DNA from: Xestospongia muta
Lineage: Eukaryota; Porifera; Demospongiae; Haplosclerida; Petrosiidae
Direction: 5' to 3'
DNA length: 64,000 bases
NCBI GenBank assembly: GCA_963693285.1
Contig: OY848919.1
Location: forward strand, 12,271,461-12,335,460
Positions 1 to 11,906 of the stretch are shown here, piece after piece. Both the position numbers and the translations under genes were made by a program. The notes beneath the pieces were generated by a model, which worked only from the letters and a program-made list of their open reading frames with translations, did not search any database and had not been told where the DNA came from. Each line of letters opens with the position of its first letter. Positions within the stretch are counted from its first letter, which is position 1.

Positions 1-3000
1 TTGCTGATGAGACCAGCTGCAAACATCTTACTGGCTAATGCTGGCAGACAATTTCTACTTGAATCACATAACTCAGCATGATGTTCAGTAAGGACATCTA
101 TGACTGAGCGTCTCAGTTTAGGAACATCAGTAACTATAGCTAACAAAGAAAAAAAGGTTGAAATTATTTTTCTAAGTAATATCAAGTCAATGTTTACAGT
201 ATTAGTAAAGCCTCTTTAAAATACAGTTTGGGATCTCTTATAAATTGAAACATAGTAATAGATCATAGGAACAAATACCTTTGTTGTTAGATGTCACAAC
301 ACTTTCATTAGGTGTATGTGAAAGGTCACGTTGCATATTATCAGCTACTAACTTGAATGCTTCAAATTTCCTTAGAGAATCAATTAGTTTAGTTAATAAC
401 TGGGGCTGGCTCCGAATAGTAGTTGTAAGACCTCTCATCAGTAGTAGACCTTTTTCCATATCTGACTTTGAGCTGTTATCTGTAGCACTGTTAAAACACT
501 CTATAGTAATAAGACGAGCACCAAACAGCTCAGGTGCTAGAACTAATCTGTTAGCAGAATCAGAGACAAGACGTGACAACTCAGCATAATGTGTTCTAAA
601 CACTTCTACTGGTAAGGATTGTGGACCTAAGGAATTGAAAGAGCTCACTCAAATACTGTTGTATTGTAAAAACTGTATAGCTAACTAAATAGCATTACCA
701 ACTTAATGTACATAAGTAGATACAATTTAGTCTCCACTAACAGAACTTCTCCTCCAACATTATATGGTAAATTTATACCATATGGTAAAAATTATTGGCA
801 AGGGTTACAATATGAAAATTTAAAAAATTTTTGAAATTCTATTGTTCATGTCAGATTACATGGATTTGTAGTGTCTGCTTCAAGGAGTGTAAGAGACCAA
901 TATAATAGTGTGGCTTTAATCTCATAGTTTGTATTGTATGATCTAGTAAAAATGTAAACTCAAGTGTCACAGAATAATTACAGTCAACATATAGCTTTTA
1001 CTTATAATTAGTATATAATCTCATTCACTTTTATATTGTTTAAGGCCATCATACACAAGGCAACTAGTTGCACACAACGTGTTTCTCACAACAAGTCAGT
1101 ACAAAATAGAAAGTATGTCACATGTGTACATTAATTAGAGATAAAATGGCACGGGCAGCTTGTTGTACACAATAAGTTGGCTCATGTATGGTCTAGCCTT
1201 TAGAAATCTGTAAGCAACATTTCATTCTTTTAATTATTTATATCCTTTTCTCTAGAACATGAACTGTTGTATGCCTGTATATATCAGCTTCCAGAAAAGC
1301 TTATCTAAGCATGACTGAACATGTCAACCACATATATAATTATATATATTATACAAAAACTGATGTGACATTTTATTGCACAATTAGTTACCTAATGCTC
1401 AGGTGTTCAGCAAAAACATCTACATCGTAACTTACCAAATACAATTTTACAAACAATATTTTAGCTATAACTATGGTACATGACTGCATCTATTTTAAAA
1501 TAACTGTAGTTCATACCTTCCATTTCCTTAACAGTCAACTGCAATGTCTTCTCCTCCTGTTCCTTCTTTAGCTCATTTTCTTTCTCTACAATAGATCAAA
1601 ATTTTGTTTCAGGGAGTCAAACATGGAGGTTCTAACTTCTAACATATGTAATAATATAGTACTATAATAACTGAGACCTTGAAGAATATCTTTCAACTCC
1701 TTAATCTCCTTATCTTTATTCCTGAGCTTGGAATTTACTTCATTAAAATATGACTGCAAATTATCTTTGTTAGCTATCAATTCAATAAATATATGTAATA
1801 AATTATATATTACTAACCAAACAAAATTAACTAAAAAATTATAATAATTATATTTTATTTCTAGCTAATTATAGATAATTAAAATCATTTTTTAAATTGA
1901 CAAACCTTTCATTTTTTTAAGTAACAATATCAAACTTTCACGTACATTCTGGTTTTCTGAGGATTGCTTCATTGTATCTGGCGCCACTTTTTCTGTGGAT
2001 GCATTATTAGTAGTTACAGTAAACTTTTAAATTTTTGCATAAAAATAAAAAAAATTACTTGTCCAGGGAAAAAACTTTTTTTGGGATTTTCCTTCTTTCT
2101 CCCGGAGAGCCAAATTCAGTTCATCAATCTGCTTTTGTGTCTCCTTAATTTGTAACGTATGCTGCTCTGCAACTAACTGTAGCTCTTCTTTTTCATCTAA
2201 TTATATATTAAATGAAAATATAGTGAACATTTATTAAATTATTCCAATAAACATATAGTAGATAGGTCTGTATAAGTAATTCATACCTTCCTTTTCTTTG
2301 ACAGACAATTTGAGCTTGTCAATTATTTCTTTCTTCGCCTTGAGCTCTGACTGGAACTCCTCCATATCATCTAATAAATGTTAATGACGATTAGCACAAA
2401 ATTTTATTATATAATGTTATAGTGATAGCACACACACACATAAACATATATATATGCATGCATGTATGTATGTATGTATGTATGTATGTATGTATGTATG
2501 TATGTATGTATGTATGTATGTATGTATGTACATGTACATGTACATGTATGTAGTAGATTATTATTAATAAACCATATATATTAATTACACGATATAATAA
2601 TTGCATATCTCTTCTTGTTTCTCTCTATATATATATTAATACTTTATCATTAGTTATAGAGCATAACCATATACTACTAACAGTACTTTAGCTCACCTTC
2701 TTTCTCTCTGGTCAACTTCTCAATTTCTTCTTGTTTCTCTACTAATACTTTATCAGTAGCTATAGAACATAACCATATATGGTATGTACTACTAACAGTA
2801 CTATAGCTTACCTTCTTTCTCTTTGGTCAACTTCTCAATTTCTTCTTGTTTCTCTACTAATACTTTATCAGTAGCTATAGAACATAACCATATATGGTAT
2901 GTACTACTAAACTATAAACCATAAACCAATATTGCCAGTACACAGCACTAAAACATCCTTAAATAATCTTATCTTTATTACCTCTTTGATCATCATCATT

Positions 3001-6000
3001 ACTTAGATGTGTCTCTTCCTCTTCACTCTGTATAATATCTGGACTACTTGTTGATGTGTTTAGTTTATCAGTTGTTATCTCATCAAGTCTTTGACTTAAC
3101 TCTGGATTGTCAGACTTCATCCAAACATTTACTCCTCTTATAGTAGACTGCAGATCTATAATAATACAGTATTAACTGAAGTAACTATAAAACATTATTT
3201 CTTACTCTTCATGTTCTCTATTAACTGACTAATCTTGTCTTCTCTTGCTTTTAATTGCAAGGTCAATGATGTTACCATTTCCTGCAGTGTTTCTATCTCT
3301 TCTCGGTTGTCTACTAATACTTTATCAGTAACTATAGAACATAACCATATATGGTATGTACTACTAATAGTAATACAACTTACCTTCTTTCTGTCTGAAC
3401 AACGTTTCTATTTCTAATGTCTTTGCCTTACTCATTCTATCCAATACTTTCAGCTTCTCTGTTTACATTAGGTACATAGTTATATCTCAATTAATGTACA
3501 CGTACCTGATAAAGTGTCAGTTGATGATTGATCTTGTGGTTGTTTCCTGTACATACTGGGATTAGCTAAAGAGAAAAACATTATAATTACATGCATCAAT
3601 ATTAATTATTATTATATTATTTACATGTAAAATATTTAGTAACATGAATGACCTATACTATGTTCATGTTAACCTTGACCTTTGTTTCTCTACCATAATT
3701 TTTTCTTGTTTAATTTTCAATTATAAGGTACTTCAAAGTACTTCCTGTTAATGTAGTAGTACTATTCTGCAATCAATGGATTTAACAAGTCCAAGGTTAG
3801 CTATATTGCACAGCATTTCAATAAGGGCATATATAAATTCGTGTATTAAAAACAAATGAAGCCATTATAGTGATGTACAAGAAAAAGTTAATGTAAATAT
3901 AGACTTTATATGTACCAGATGTGTATAATTATATATAATTGTAATATAAACCTGACTACATGTATGAATATCTAAGAAGCTAATTCATACATTTAAGAGA
4001 GGATTCCAATTCCATTATCTCCTGATCTTTTTCAGTTAATTTTATATTCAAAGAAGCAATAGTCTCCTGAAGAGTCTTTATCTTCTGTCTGTAATTGCTC
4101 GATTTCTCCTCAAGACTACTATGCTCCTATTTATTAACACATAGTACAATTAAAATAATATATATTTCTCTTACACTTTTCAATTCCTCTTTTTCTGTTG
4201 ACTCCTTCATAAACCTGTCTTCTGATTGGCGTTCTTTCTCTTCAGGATCACTCATTACCTATATCATCATAAAAAATATTATATACCATAACTGTCTAAA
4301 TTAAATTCTTACATCATCTCTACTATTCTCATCAAAAACAGCATGATCAGCAATAGTTAGGCTGATGACACCTTTTCTCTTCATTGATTCAATGTTTTCA
4401 TGTGCTTTCACAACAAGTGAACTACATAAACTGTAAGGAAAGGTACAAGTCATAATGAGGGAGATGTCCTCTGTAAGAGTGATCAATTTAACATTCTTAG
4501 CGAATTCTCCAAAAGAGACAAACAATAATTCAATGGCATCTTTTATCCTGTACTTATTGCTAGGTTTCCAGTTTAAGAAAAATTTCAGAGTCTCACATTT
4601 AAGAGGAGTGGACATTGCAACAACTTCAAATGTTTCATTCAAGCAACTATGAATGGAGACACGAGAACAAAAATCTTTGATGAAATGTTTGTAAGCTTCG
4701 ATGTGCTGTTCAGTTTTTTTTAGACAGAATTTATCAATAACAACCTCCAGACATCTAATATCAATTAATGAGCATTTCTCTTTAACAACATTTAGAAATT
4801 CATCAATGGTGGTTATGTTTGCTAGATGCTGTTTATGATGAAAGTAGTGGCTTTGAAGACAGTGTTTCATTTCCTCCAAAGAAGGATCTTTTGTTTTCAT
4901 AATATCTTCAACTTGACTAAACATCAATTTAAATTTTGTTCTGATTTCCAAAAATTCAGAGTTATCGCATGAGAAATGTTGAGGAGCTACAAATGCATAT
5001 TCTACACGAAAAATAATTATTATTTAATTTACCTATTACACTTACCATAGTCCTTTAAGATTAACGTTGCTAATTGAGAATTTTGTGGAAAGAATTGCAT
5101 AACACGAGCTAATACATCTAAATTGGTGTGCTTCTTAAGAACAGCACCACGAAGAGCACTTAACAACACTGTTCTTTGCTCTGATTCGGTTAGTACAATG
5201 CACTCTATAGTTATCAGTGTTACACCTGATATAACTTCCTCTTTTCGAAGTATTTGTGCCACTCGAAAAGGTTCACAAAGAGATTGAGAAAGAGAACCAT
5301 AATGACATCGCAAAATTTCACTGGCACAATCTTCATTGCTCATCTGAACATTCTGACTTGGTCTGGTTTCTTTTTGATAAGAGCTGTGCCTGTCTTCAGG
5401 ATGTGTTAGAGCTAGGATACAATGTATAGTAAAATTAATAGTGAAAATGTGCTGAACTCACCACGATCACTTAGTATTGACTCTGCTAAGCCTCTTGTTT
5501 CATCAAATTTTGACAACACAGTTAATAATACTTTGAACTTTTTGTGATCTGCTGATACAGCTTCAAGGACTAGTGTCCTTTTATCACACAATGAGCCTTC
5601 TAGTGCCTCAGCCTTGTCAAGTGCTGCTTCATCAATACATCTCTCACTATACAACAATTGGGACACTTTTACAGGATTGATTAGAGCTTGTCTGAGTAAT
5701 GACATATGCTTTTTAAGACTTTCTAAAGAGCATAAAACAAACAAAGATTACATTCATTCTAAGATTAAGATATATACCATGAACCTTAACTACAGTGTAG
5801 TTGGATTTTGTACCTTAAAACTAACTATTATTGTGTGTACACTTAAATATAATATTATTTATGTTTTAATTTATTCATAATTATTATTATTATTCATTGT
5901 TTAAAATATTTCATACCAAATGTTCTCGTGGTTAGAGGGTAACCATGAAAATATTTTTATAATGAAAATTAGACCTTGCAACTCCACAAATTATTTATAA

Positions 6001-6702
6001 CAATTTAGAGCTACCTATTCTGGGAAGTAATAAACTAGAAATCTCATCAAAAGGAAATAATGACATTCTTGCAATCCACTGTGACATGATGTCACAGTGG
6101 ATTGCAAATTAATGAATGCTCACATAGCATTCTCTAACTAACTGCAACAAAACGTTTAGAGACAGGAGAAATGCCTTTTATAGAAAACCAAGAAAAAAAA
6201 GAGGGAGCAACAACAAAGAACTAGGATGAACATTTATAAGGTAAACTTGCAAACTGTTGAGATGTGAGGCAAGACCCAATTTAGGATGATGACATTCTCA
6301 TTCTTTAAATTCCACAAAATTAAACTACCATCTAACTCAGCTTGAGCAGATCTAATTCAAGTTGAATTGGACAGCAAAATTTAACAGATTTTAATTATAT
6401 CAATATAATATAATCCAGACTTCAGCAGTGTATATGTCATCATCCTATAGTTATATATATATACTGCTCACATTTTGAACACTTGCAGCAACTTTCCCCG
6501 TCCGGCTCACGAGACTAACGTTAACCCTATATTATAATAAATAAGCCCCTAAACTTTAAAGCCCCACTAACGTTTGGCTCGCGTAGGGCTAGTGTACACC
6601 TGGTCAATGATTATAGTCTCGCATCGCAGGGCGTTTGGGCCACGCGAGATTACCAACTTACTTAAAACACAATATTACATAGTTACCTTGTAGTGCTGCC
6701 AT
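1..6702 (-). CDS. Multi-CARD-like, coiled-coil protein (3' end outside window)
   Basis: A spliced minus-strand gene. Exon 1 (6687-6702) encodes MAALQ and is followed by a GT donor. Exon 2 (5462-5722) and exon 3 (5046-5411) each encode an all-helical module of about 90-100 residues resembling CARD/death-fold domains. Exon 4 (4313-5001, 230 codons) encodes an unnamed helical domain. About a dozen short exons between 4260 and 1530 encode Lys/Glu-rich coiled coil with heptads. Two further CARD-like modules follow (exon 279-626; exon from 133 off the left edge). Frame is continuous across the exon 1-4 junctions. Death-fold modules assemble signalling complexes in apoptosis and innate immunity; a scaffold role is inferred. 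No protease, NACHT or kinase domain is visible in the window, but the C-terminus is missing. The CARD assignment rests on helical pattern and length only, so DED or Death is possible. Confidence 0.62.
279..626 (-). other. Exon encoding third CARD-like module
   Basis: This is a 348-nt exon bounded by an AG acceptor (ccttag) and a GT donor (gtattt), open throughout. It encodes about 116 residues beginning GPQSLPVEVFRTHYAEL, with six predicted amphipathic helices and the motif LITIECF. A near-identical ITIECI motif occurs in the exon 3 module (5046-5411), which suggests the modules arose by internal duplication. The next exon (133 downwards) starts another copy (VIDVLTEHHAELCDSS) that continues outside the window. 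Confidence 0.6.
1041..1202. mobile_element. Possible MITE (short inverted-repeat element)
   Basis: The left end (aaggccatcatacac) and the reverse complement of the right end (aaggctagaccatacat) match imperfectly over about 20-25 bases. Together they enclose about 160 bp with no coding capacity, inside a long intron. Internal palindromic words such as gttgcacacaac support a foldback element. A target-site duplication (tta) is only suggestive. Confidence 0.35.
2455..2530. repeat. (ATGT)n microsatellite
   Basis: Near-perfect tetranucleotide tract of about 18 units inside an intron of the CARD-like gene. It ends in a short alternating run (acatgtacatgtacatgt). Confidence 0.95.
2697..2874 (-). 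repeat. Tandemly duplicated 63-nt coiled-coil exon
   Basis: Two exons (2812-2874 and 2697-2759) are almost identical, each 63 nt (21 codons), phase 1 on both sides, and carried with their intron on a 115-bp unit. Both encode ATDKVLVEKQEEIEKLT plus a short KE tail. The exon ending at about 3220 shares the same start (TDKVLV), and a degenerate fragment lies at about 2605-2690. Twenty-one residues is exactly three heptads, so a copy can be gained without breaking the frame or the coiled-coil register. Confidence 0.82.
4313..5001 (-). other. Exon encoding unnamed ~200-residue helical domain
   Basis: This single 689-nt exon lies between the CARD-like pair and the coiled coil. It is mostly helical, with conserved-looking Cys, Trp and Phe positions (for example FFLNWKPSNKYRIKDAIELL) and ends with a beta-like stretch (VKLITLTEDISLIMTCTFP) followed by a helix. 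I recall similar segments beside death domains in predicted sponge and cnidarian proteins, but I know no named family and assign no function. Confidence 0.5.
6069..6107. repeat. Perfect 19-bp inverted repeat with 1-base centre
   Basis: The arm ttgcaatccactgtgacat is followed by one G and then its exact reverse complement. It lies in intron 1 of the CARD-like gene. A one-base loop rules out a typical miRNA hairpin. Cruciform DNA or a decayed transposon end are alternatives. Confidence 0.9.
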
Positions 6703-7752
6703 TGCTCAACCATAGATTATCAGAGCAGAAGTCTAAAATCCACTGTTTTATTTATAACTGTACAAGTTAAATTTGCCTGTACCACCGCTCAATTTATAGT
6801 CGTCGATTGGGAGCTCACGTGAATTTTAGTTGCACCATGACGTTATCAGCGGTGGGAGACTTTTCCTGGGAAGTAGGATTTTTCAGCTCCTTTGACGATT
6901 TTTATTACTTAATATGCACATTGTTTAATCCTTTCTTATGTAAATATAAGAGAACCCAGTGTATCTTTTATCTGCATACTATGAAATGTTTTAACTGTTT
7001 AATATGACCATGAATATATACAGTGATTTCAGCCATAACATTTCACTTTGTTTCTACAGACATTTAGGCTTGTTTACTATGATATCCCAATATTAGATTT
7101 AATGTTGTTGGACCCCTTGAAATTAGCATCTCTGCTACTAGTCTTGCATTGCCATTATAGTACCTTAGACCCTCACAAATTCAGTTTCAAGTGCGTGCGT
7201 GCGTGTGTGTGTGTGTGCATTAGCATGCCACAATATGCATGTATACAGGTTACATTTTATCTACTAAAAACAAAGCCACTAGACAGGGAGATATACATAT
7301 AGGCAGTCTGACCCACTATTAAAATTAATATTAGTTAACCAACTAAGTCATTTTTGCCAACTTAGCTATTGAGTGTTAATATCTACAACCTTTTCAACCT
7401 AGCTATTAGATCCAAGAAAACAAGCAGTAGGTACTTATGCTAAGTGGCATTAATTCAAGGGTAGCAGTAATTTTGATGCCATTCAAAGAAAGGAGGGTCT
7501 ACTATTTGAGGGGGGTAACTACTCTAGGGTGGCATCTACTTAGGGGAATACGGAATGTATATATATAATGAAAGATGTTTTAATCAAAACATTATATTTA
7601 CATATGTGTCCTTTGTCTTTTTGTAGGTAATGAAGATATACTTTCTAATGGTATGTCATTTAAAAAAAGAGGAGGCTACTTTTTGGCTTCTTTACTGTCT
7701 TCTAAATAAACATTTACAAGTATTGTATACAAAGTACATTGAAAGTTATTGT
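6703..7752. promoter_or_regulatory. Upstream region of the CARD-like gene; no gene seen
   Basis: No convincing coding exon is visible. CpG dinucleotides are locally enriched just inside the gene (about 6490-6650), which is unusual in this AT-rich DNA and suggests a promoter around exon 1. A TCACGTGA E-box lies at 6815-6822, about 113 bp upstream of the start codon. A GTGC/GT microsatellite lies at about 7192-7220. The rest is AT-rich without recognised content. Confidence 0.4.
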
Positions 7753-8670
7753 AAAGATAATACTGATAATATAATATTGATTTAATGTATTAACATAATA
7801 ATTTATAAAATGTACATATATAGGTATACATTATATACCATCTATTCACAATCATAATTCCGAGAAGCATCCAATGCTATTGTTTATCATATCATGTATC
7901 TTATTATTAAATTCATAGTGATTGCAGGTATTCACATTGTGATGCACAGTCAGTGAGATTTATTACTTTCAGGAATTATATCTGGTTTGTTTGTCACAAT
8001 ATGTATCTTATTATATATTCATAGCCACAGTATATATAGATCTCACATTGTCATGTAATCAATAAAGTCTCATGATCAATGAATATAAAACACAAAATAC
8101 ATGAATAAAAATAATTCACATACAATTATAATAGCATAACAATATTTCATTAAAACTTAAAAGATAAACCATTTAAAAGTATTATTCAAAATATAAGCTA
8201 CATAGTATGATCACATGACTGTCACATGCTTACTACACTAACATTAGTGACTGTGACTATCTCTTTAACAATACCTAATAACAAACAATCAAAACCACAC
8301 CTATTTAATTAGTAATATATACCACAATTATTATCTCCAAACTTTATTCTCTCCCCAATCATTACCCATGTGTTACGTACTATCCAATAAGGAACAGGAC
8401 CTGTGATATATAGATAACAATTAGAGAACTTTACTTAATAAAATGAACATGTATATTACTATAGTTAGGTATGAAATAACAGGAACTATTGTCTAAGTTG
8501 TACATATATACAAAGTCTACTGATATTATCATGAAGGTATTGTGTTGTAGTAAAAATATAGTGATGAGATTGGGGGATGTTGAAGTCTAAAAGCAAGAAC
8601 ATAGATGTACATACCATGATAGATAACAAGTCATTATGGCCATTGTCATAGCACACACAGTATATATTGT
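7753..8670 (-). pseudogene. Cathepsin O 3' fragment, copy E
   Basis: Contains remnants of the last two cathepsin O exons: about 8335-8400, with the [10 protein letters not shown] region but a one-base deletion in the following glycine-rich stretch, and about 8245-8285, the C-terminal exon. Upstream exons are absent. The whole block is nearly identical to 9847-10760, so it was duplicated recently after the fragment had already decayed. Confidence 0.75.
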
Positions 8671-8699
8671 ATATAAAATTATTAGTCTCATATGTATGG

Positions 8700-9846
8700 A
8701 ATATCTAACATAAAGAAACTTGAAATATCATAAATACAGGTCACATGTTTACTAACACCAGTCACTGGAACTACCTCTTTAACAATCCCTAATAACAATA
8801 CATAATTAAATCATAACTATTTAATTCAAACATACCACAAATATTTTCTCCAAATTTTAATTGTAACTATCCTTTCTCTCCCCAATCATCACCCCATGTG
8901 TCACATACTGTTCAATATAGAATAAGACTTACATGTAGAGATAATAATAGAGCTTTATTTAATAAAATAAAAATGTGTACCATTTCATAACAATCAGTCA
9001 TGTCTGTCTTCATAGTATTCACAATATAATTCATTGGTTATAGATATAAATATATATAGTAATTCTTCTAAAATTTTACCATATGATTTCATTATGTATA
9101 GCATAATTATAACATGTGTACATACCTGTAATAAAGTCATATCCTATTACTTGTACAACATGATCAAAATGTTCATTATTATAATGAGGTTGTATAATAC
9201 CACCTGTAATAGAGAATAATGTGTTAGAATATACTAATATACTTATATACAACCAATATTAAATGACCTGTTCCTATACAAACACCATATCATAACTATT
9301 AATATTAACGTACTGATATAGTTATGCCACATTGCAGCATTAGCTGAGTTTGATGTAGGAGTTATATTATATATATATTGTACCATTGTATCTTCATTAA
9401 GTGCATAATAATAATAGAAATAATAAAGAAGGAGATGGTGTATTAAAATAAGTAGAGATACATGTGTAGTGGTATTAGTTAATTTTAACAACTTACAAAG
9501 TATTATATATGAAACTACGTAAGAGGATACTTTTATTAGGTCTAGTGAGGAGAAAATGAATAGAGATAATAATTATAGTAATGTCATAATTAAATGTCTT
9601 ACAAGTTTTGTTGACATGGTTTAGTCCGTCCATCACTACTAGAAAATGGATATATACTAGATGGTACATGGTCATCTTATCTTGAAGTGAGAAATGATAT
9701 CAATATTATTATTATTATTGTCATTAATCCATCCATCCATCCATTCATCCATTTATCCATTTGTTTAGATACCATCCATCCATTCATACCTTAATACTAA
9801 TAATTTTTCTTAGATTATAATCACATGATATTAATTGTTGGACACT
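8700..9846 (-). pseudogene. Cathepsin O 3'-half pseudogene, copy D
   Basis: Recognisable in order on the minus strand: a piece of exon 6 (about 9805-9846, [10 protein letters not shown]), exon 7 (about 9597-9680, with a one-base deletion that shifts the frame), exon 8 (about 9495-9540), exon 9 (about 9313-9400), exon 10 (about 9127-9206, retaining the HVVQVIGYDFIT region with the catalytic-type His), exon 11 (about 8830-8935, with in-frame stops) and exon 12 (about 8745-8795). It lacks the propeptide, signal peptide and catalytic Cys exons. The 5' break lies inside exon 6. Confidence 0.8.
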
Positions 9847-11420
9847 AAAGATAATGTTGATAATATAATATTGATTTAATGTATTAACATAATAATTTAT
9901 AAAATGTACATATATAGGTATACATTATATACCATCTATTCACAATCATAATTCCGAGAAGCATCCAATGCTATTGTTTATCATATCATGTATCTTATTA
10001 TTAAATTCATAGTGATTGCAGGTATTCACATTGTGATGCATAGTCAGTGAGATTTATTACTTTCAGGAATTATATCTGGTTTGTTTGTCACAATATGTAT
10101 CTTATTATATATTCATAGCCACAGTATATATAGATCTCACATTGTCATGTAATCAATAATGTCTCATGATCAATGAATATAAAACACAAAATACATGAAT
10201 AAAAATAATTCACATACAATTGTATAGCATAACAATATTTCATTAAAAGTTAAAAAAGAAACCATTTAAAAGTATTATTCAAAAGATAAGCTACATAGTA
10301 TGATCACATGACTGTCACATGCTTACTACACTAACATTAGTGACTGTGACTATCTCTTTAATAATACCTAGTAACAAACAATCAAAAACCACACCTATTT
10401 AATTAGTAATATATACCACAGTTATTATCTCCAAACTTTCTCTCCCCAATCATTACCCCATGTGTTACGTACTATCCAATAAGGAACAGGACCTGTGATA
10501 TATAGATAACAATTAGAGAACTTTACTTAATAAAATGAACATGTATATTACTATAGTTAGGTATGAAATAACAGGAACTATTGTCTAAGTTGTACATATA
10601 TACAAAGTCTACTGATATTATCATGAAGGTATTGTGTTGTAGTAAAAATATAGTGATGAGATTAGGGGATGTTGAAGTCTAAAAGCAAGAACATAGATGT
10701 ACATACCATGATAGATAACAAGTCATTATGGCCATTATCATAGCACACATAGTATATATGATATGTATCTTATTATTAAATTACTTACTTACTAATATTT
10801 TTATGTTAGATATTAAAAGACAGAAATTATTATACCAAAATGTATATGTACTCAAGGTATAAAAATAACATTATTACAATCTTGAAAATCATAATTATAG
10901 AGATTGTTTTAAATGTATTGTGTTATAGTAAAGCAAACCAGGAAAGATGGCAGTCCAGTAGAAATATACATATACTTTGTTTTATAATAATTAGTCAATC
11001 CTATTGTCATAGTACTCATGGTTGTTACAGAAATGAATATTACACACAACATTTCAGCATTACTAAATACTATCCATCCAGATATACATTGTAGTATTTT
11101 AACTCAAACAGCATATACTTCATATGATTTCATTATTTATAGCATAATTTATAGCATTTATAGCATAATTATAACATGTGTACATACCTGTAATAAAGTC
11201 ATAACCTATTACTTGTACATGATCTAAATGTTCATTATTACAATGATGTATAATACCACCTGCAATATGGTATAATGTGTCAGAAATATCATAATTAAGA
11301 TTAATGTCTTACAATTTTTGTTGACAATATTTAGTTTGTCCATCACTACTATAAAATGCATATATACTAGATGGTACAATAGTGATCTTATAATCAACTC
11401 ATCAACAATGTACATTGACT
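9847..11420 (-). pseudogene. Cathepsin O 3'-half pseudogene, copy C
   Basis: Holds an eroded exon 7 (about 11308-11385), exon 10 (about 11187-11265, still encoding GGIIHHC and DHVQVIGYDFIT), exon 11 (about 10430-10500, which keeps [15 protein letters not shown] and then diverges to a stop) and exon 12 (about 10310-10375). Exons 8 and 9 are deleted, so exon 10 almost abuts exon 7. Its 3' part (9847-10760) is the close relative of copy E. Confidence 0.78.
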
Positions 11421-11906
11421 CTTCTGGTTATGCTTGTCACAGTCATGTTACAACATGGTACTTCATGTTAATTGACATACGTGTCCATATAATGGATGCA
11501 GTTTGTTTACTATCTACTCATTTTCAAATTTCCAAAAGTGAGCTATTGTTTATCATATCATGTATTTTATTATTAAATTCATAGTGATTGCAGGTATTCA
11601 CATTGTCACATAATTAACTCATGATCTATGAATATATAACATCAATAAACATCTTAATAATTAATTTATATACTATGATGATGTTTATCACACCATGTAT
11701 TTTATTTCATTATTAAATTCATAGTATTTGCAGGTGTTCATATTGTCATATAATTAACTAGTCTCATGATCTATGAATTTATAACATCAATAAACATTTA
11801 AAAATTAATTTATATACCAATAACATGAAAAATAATACAAAATATACAATGTGATTACAAAGGATATTAAAAAATGAGTTTATTAAATATATCACATGAC
11901 TGTCAC

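Noticed and set aside
6069..6107. Pre-miRNA hairpin
   Set aside because: The stem is only 19 bp and the loop one base. No arm length or loop compatible with Drosha/Dicer processing.
7048..7302. Small plus-strand gene
   Set aside because: The open frame spans a GTGC/GT microsatellite and shows no domain or splice support.
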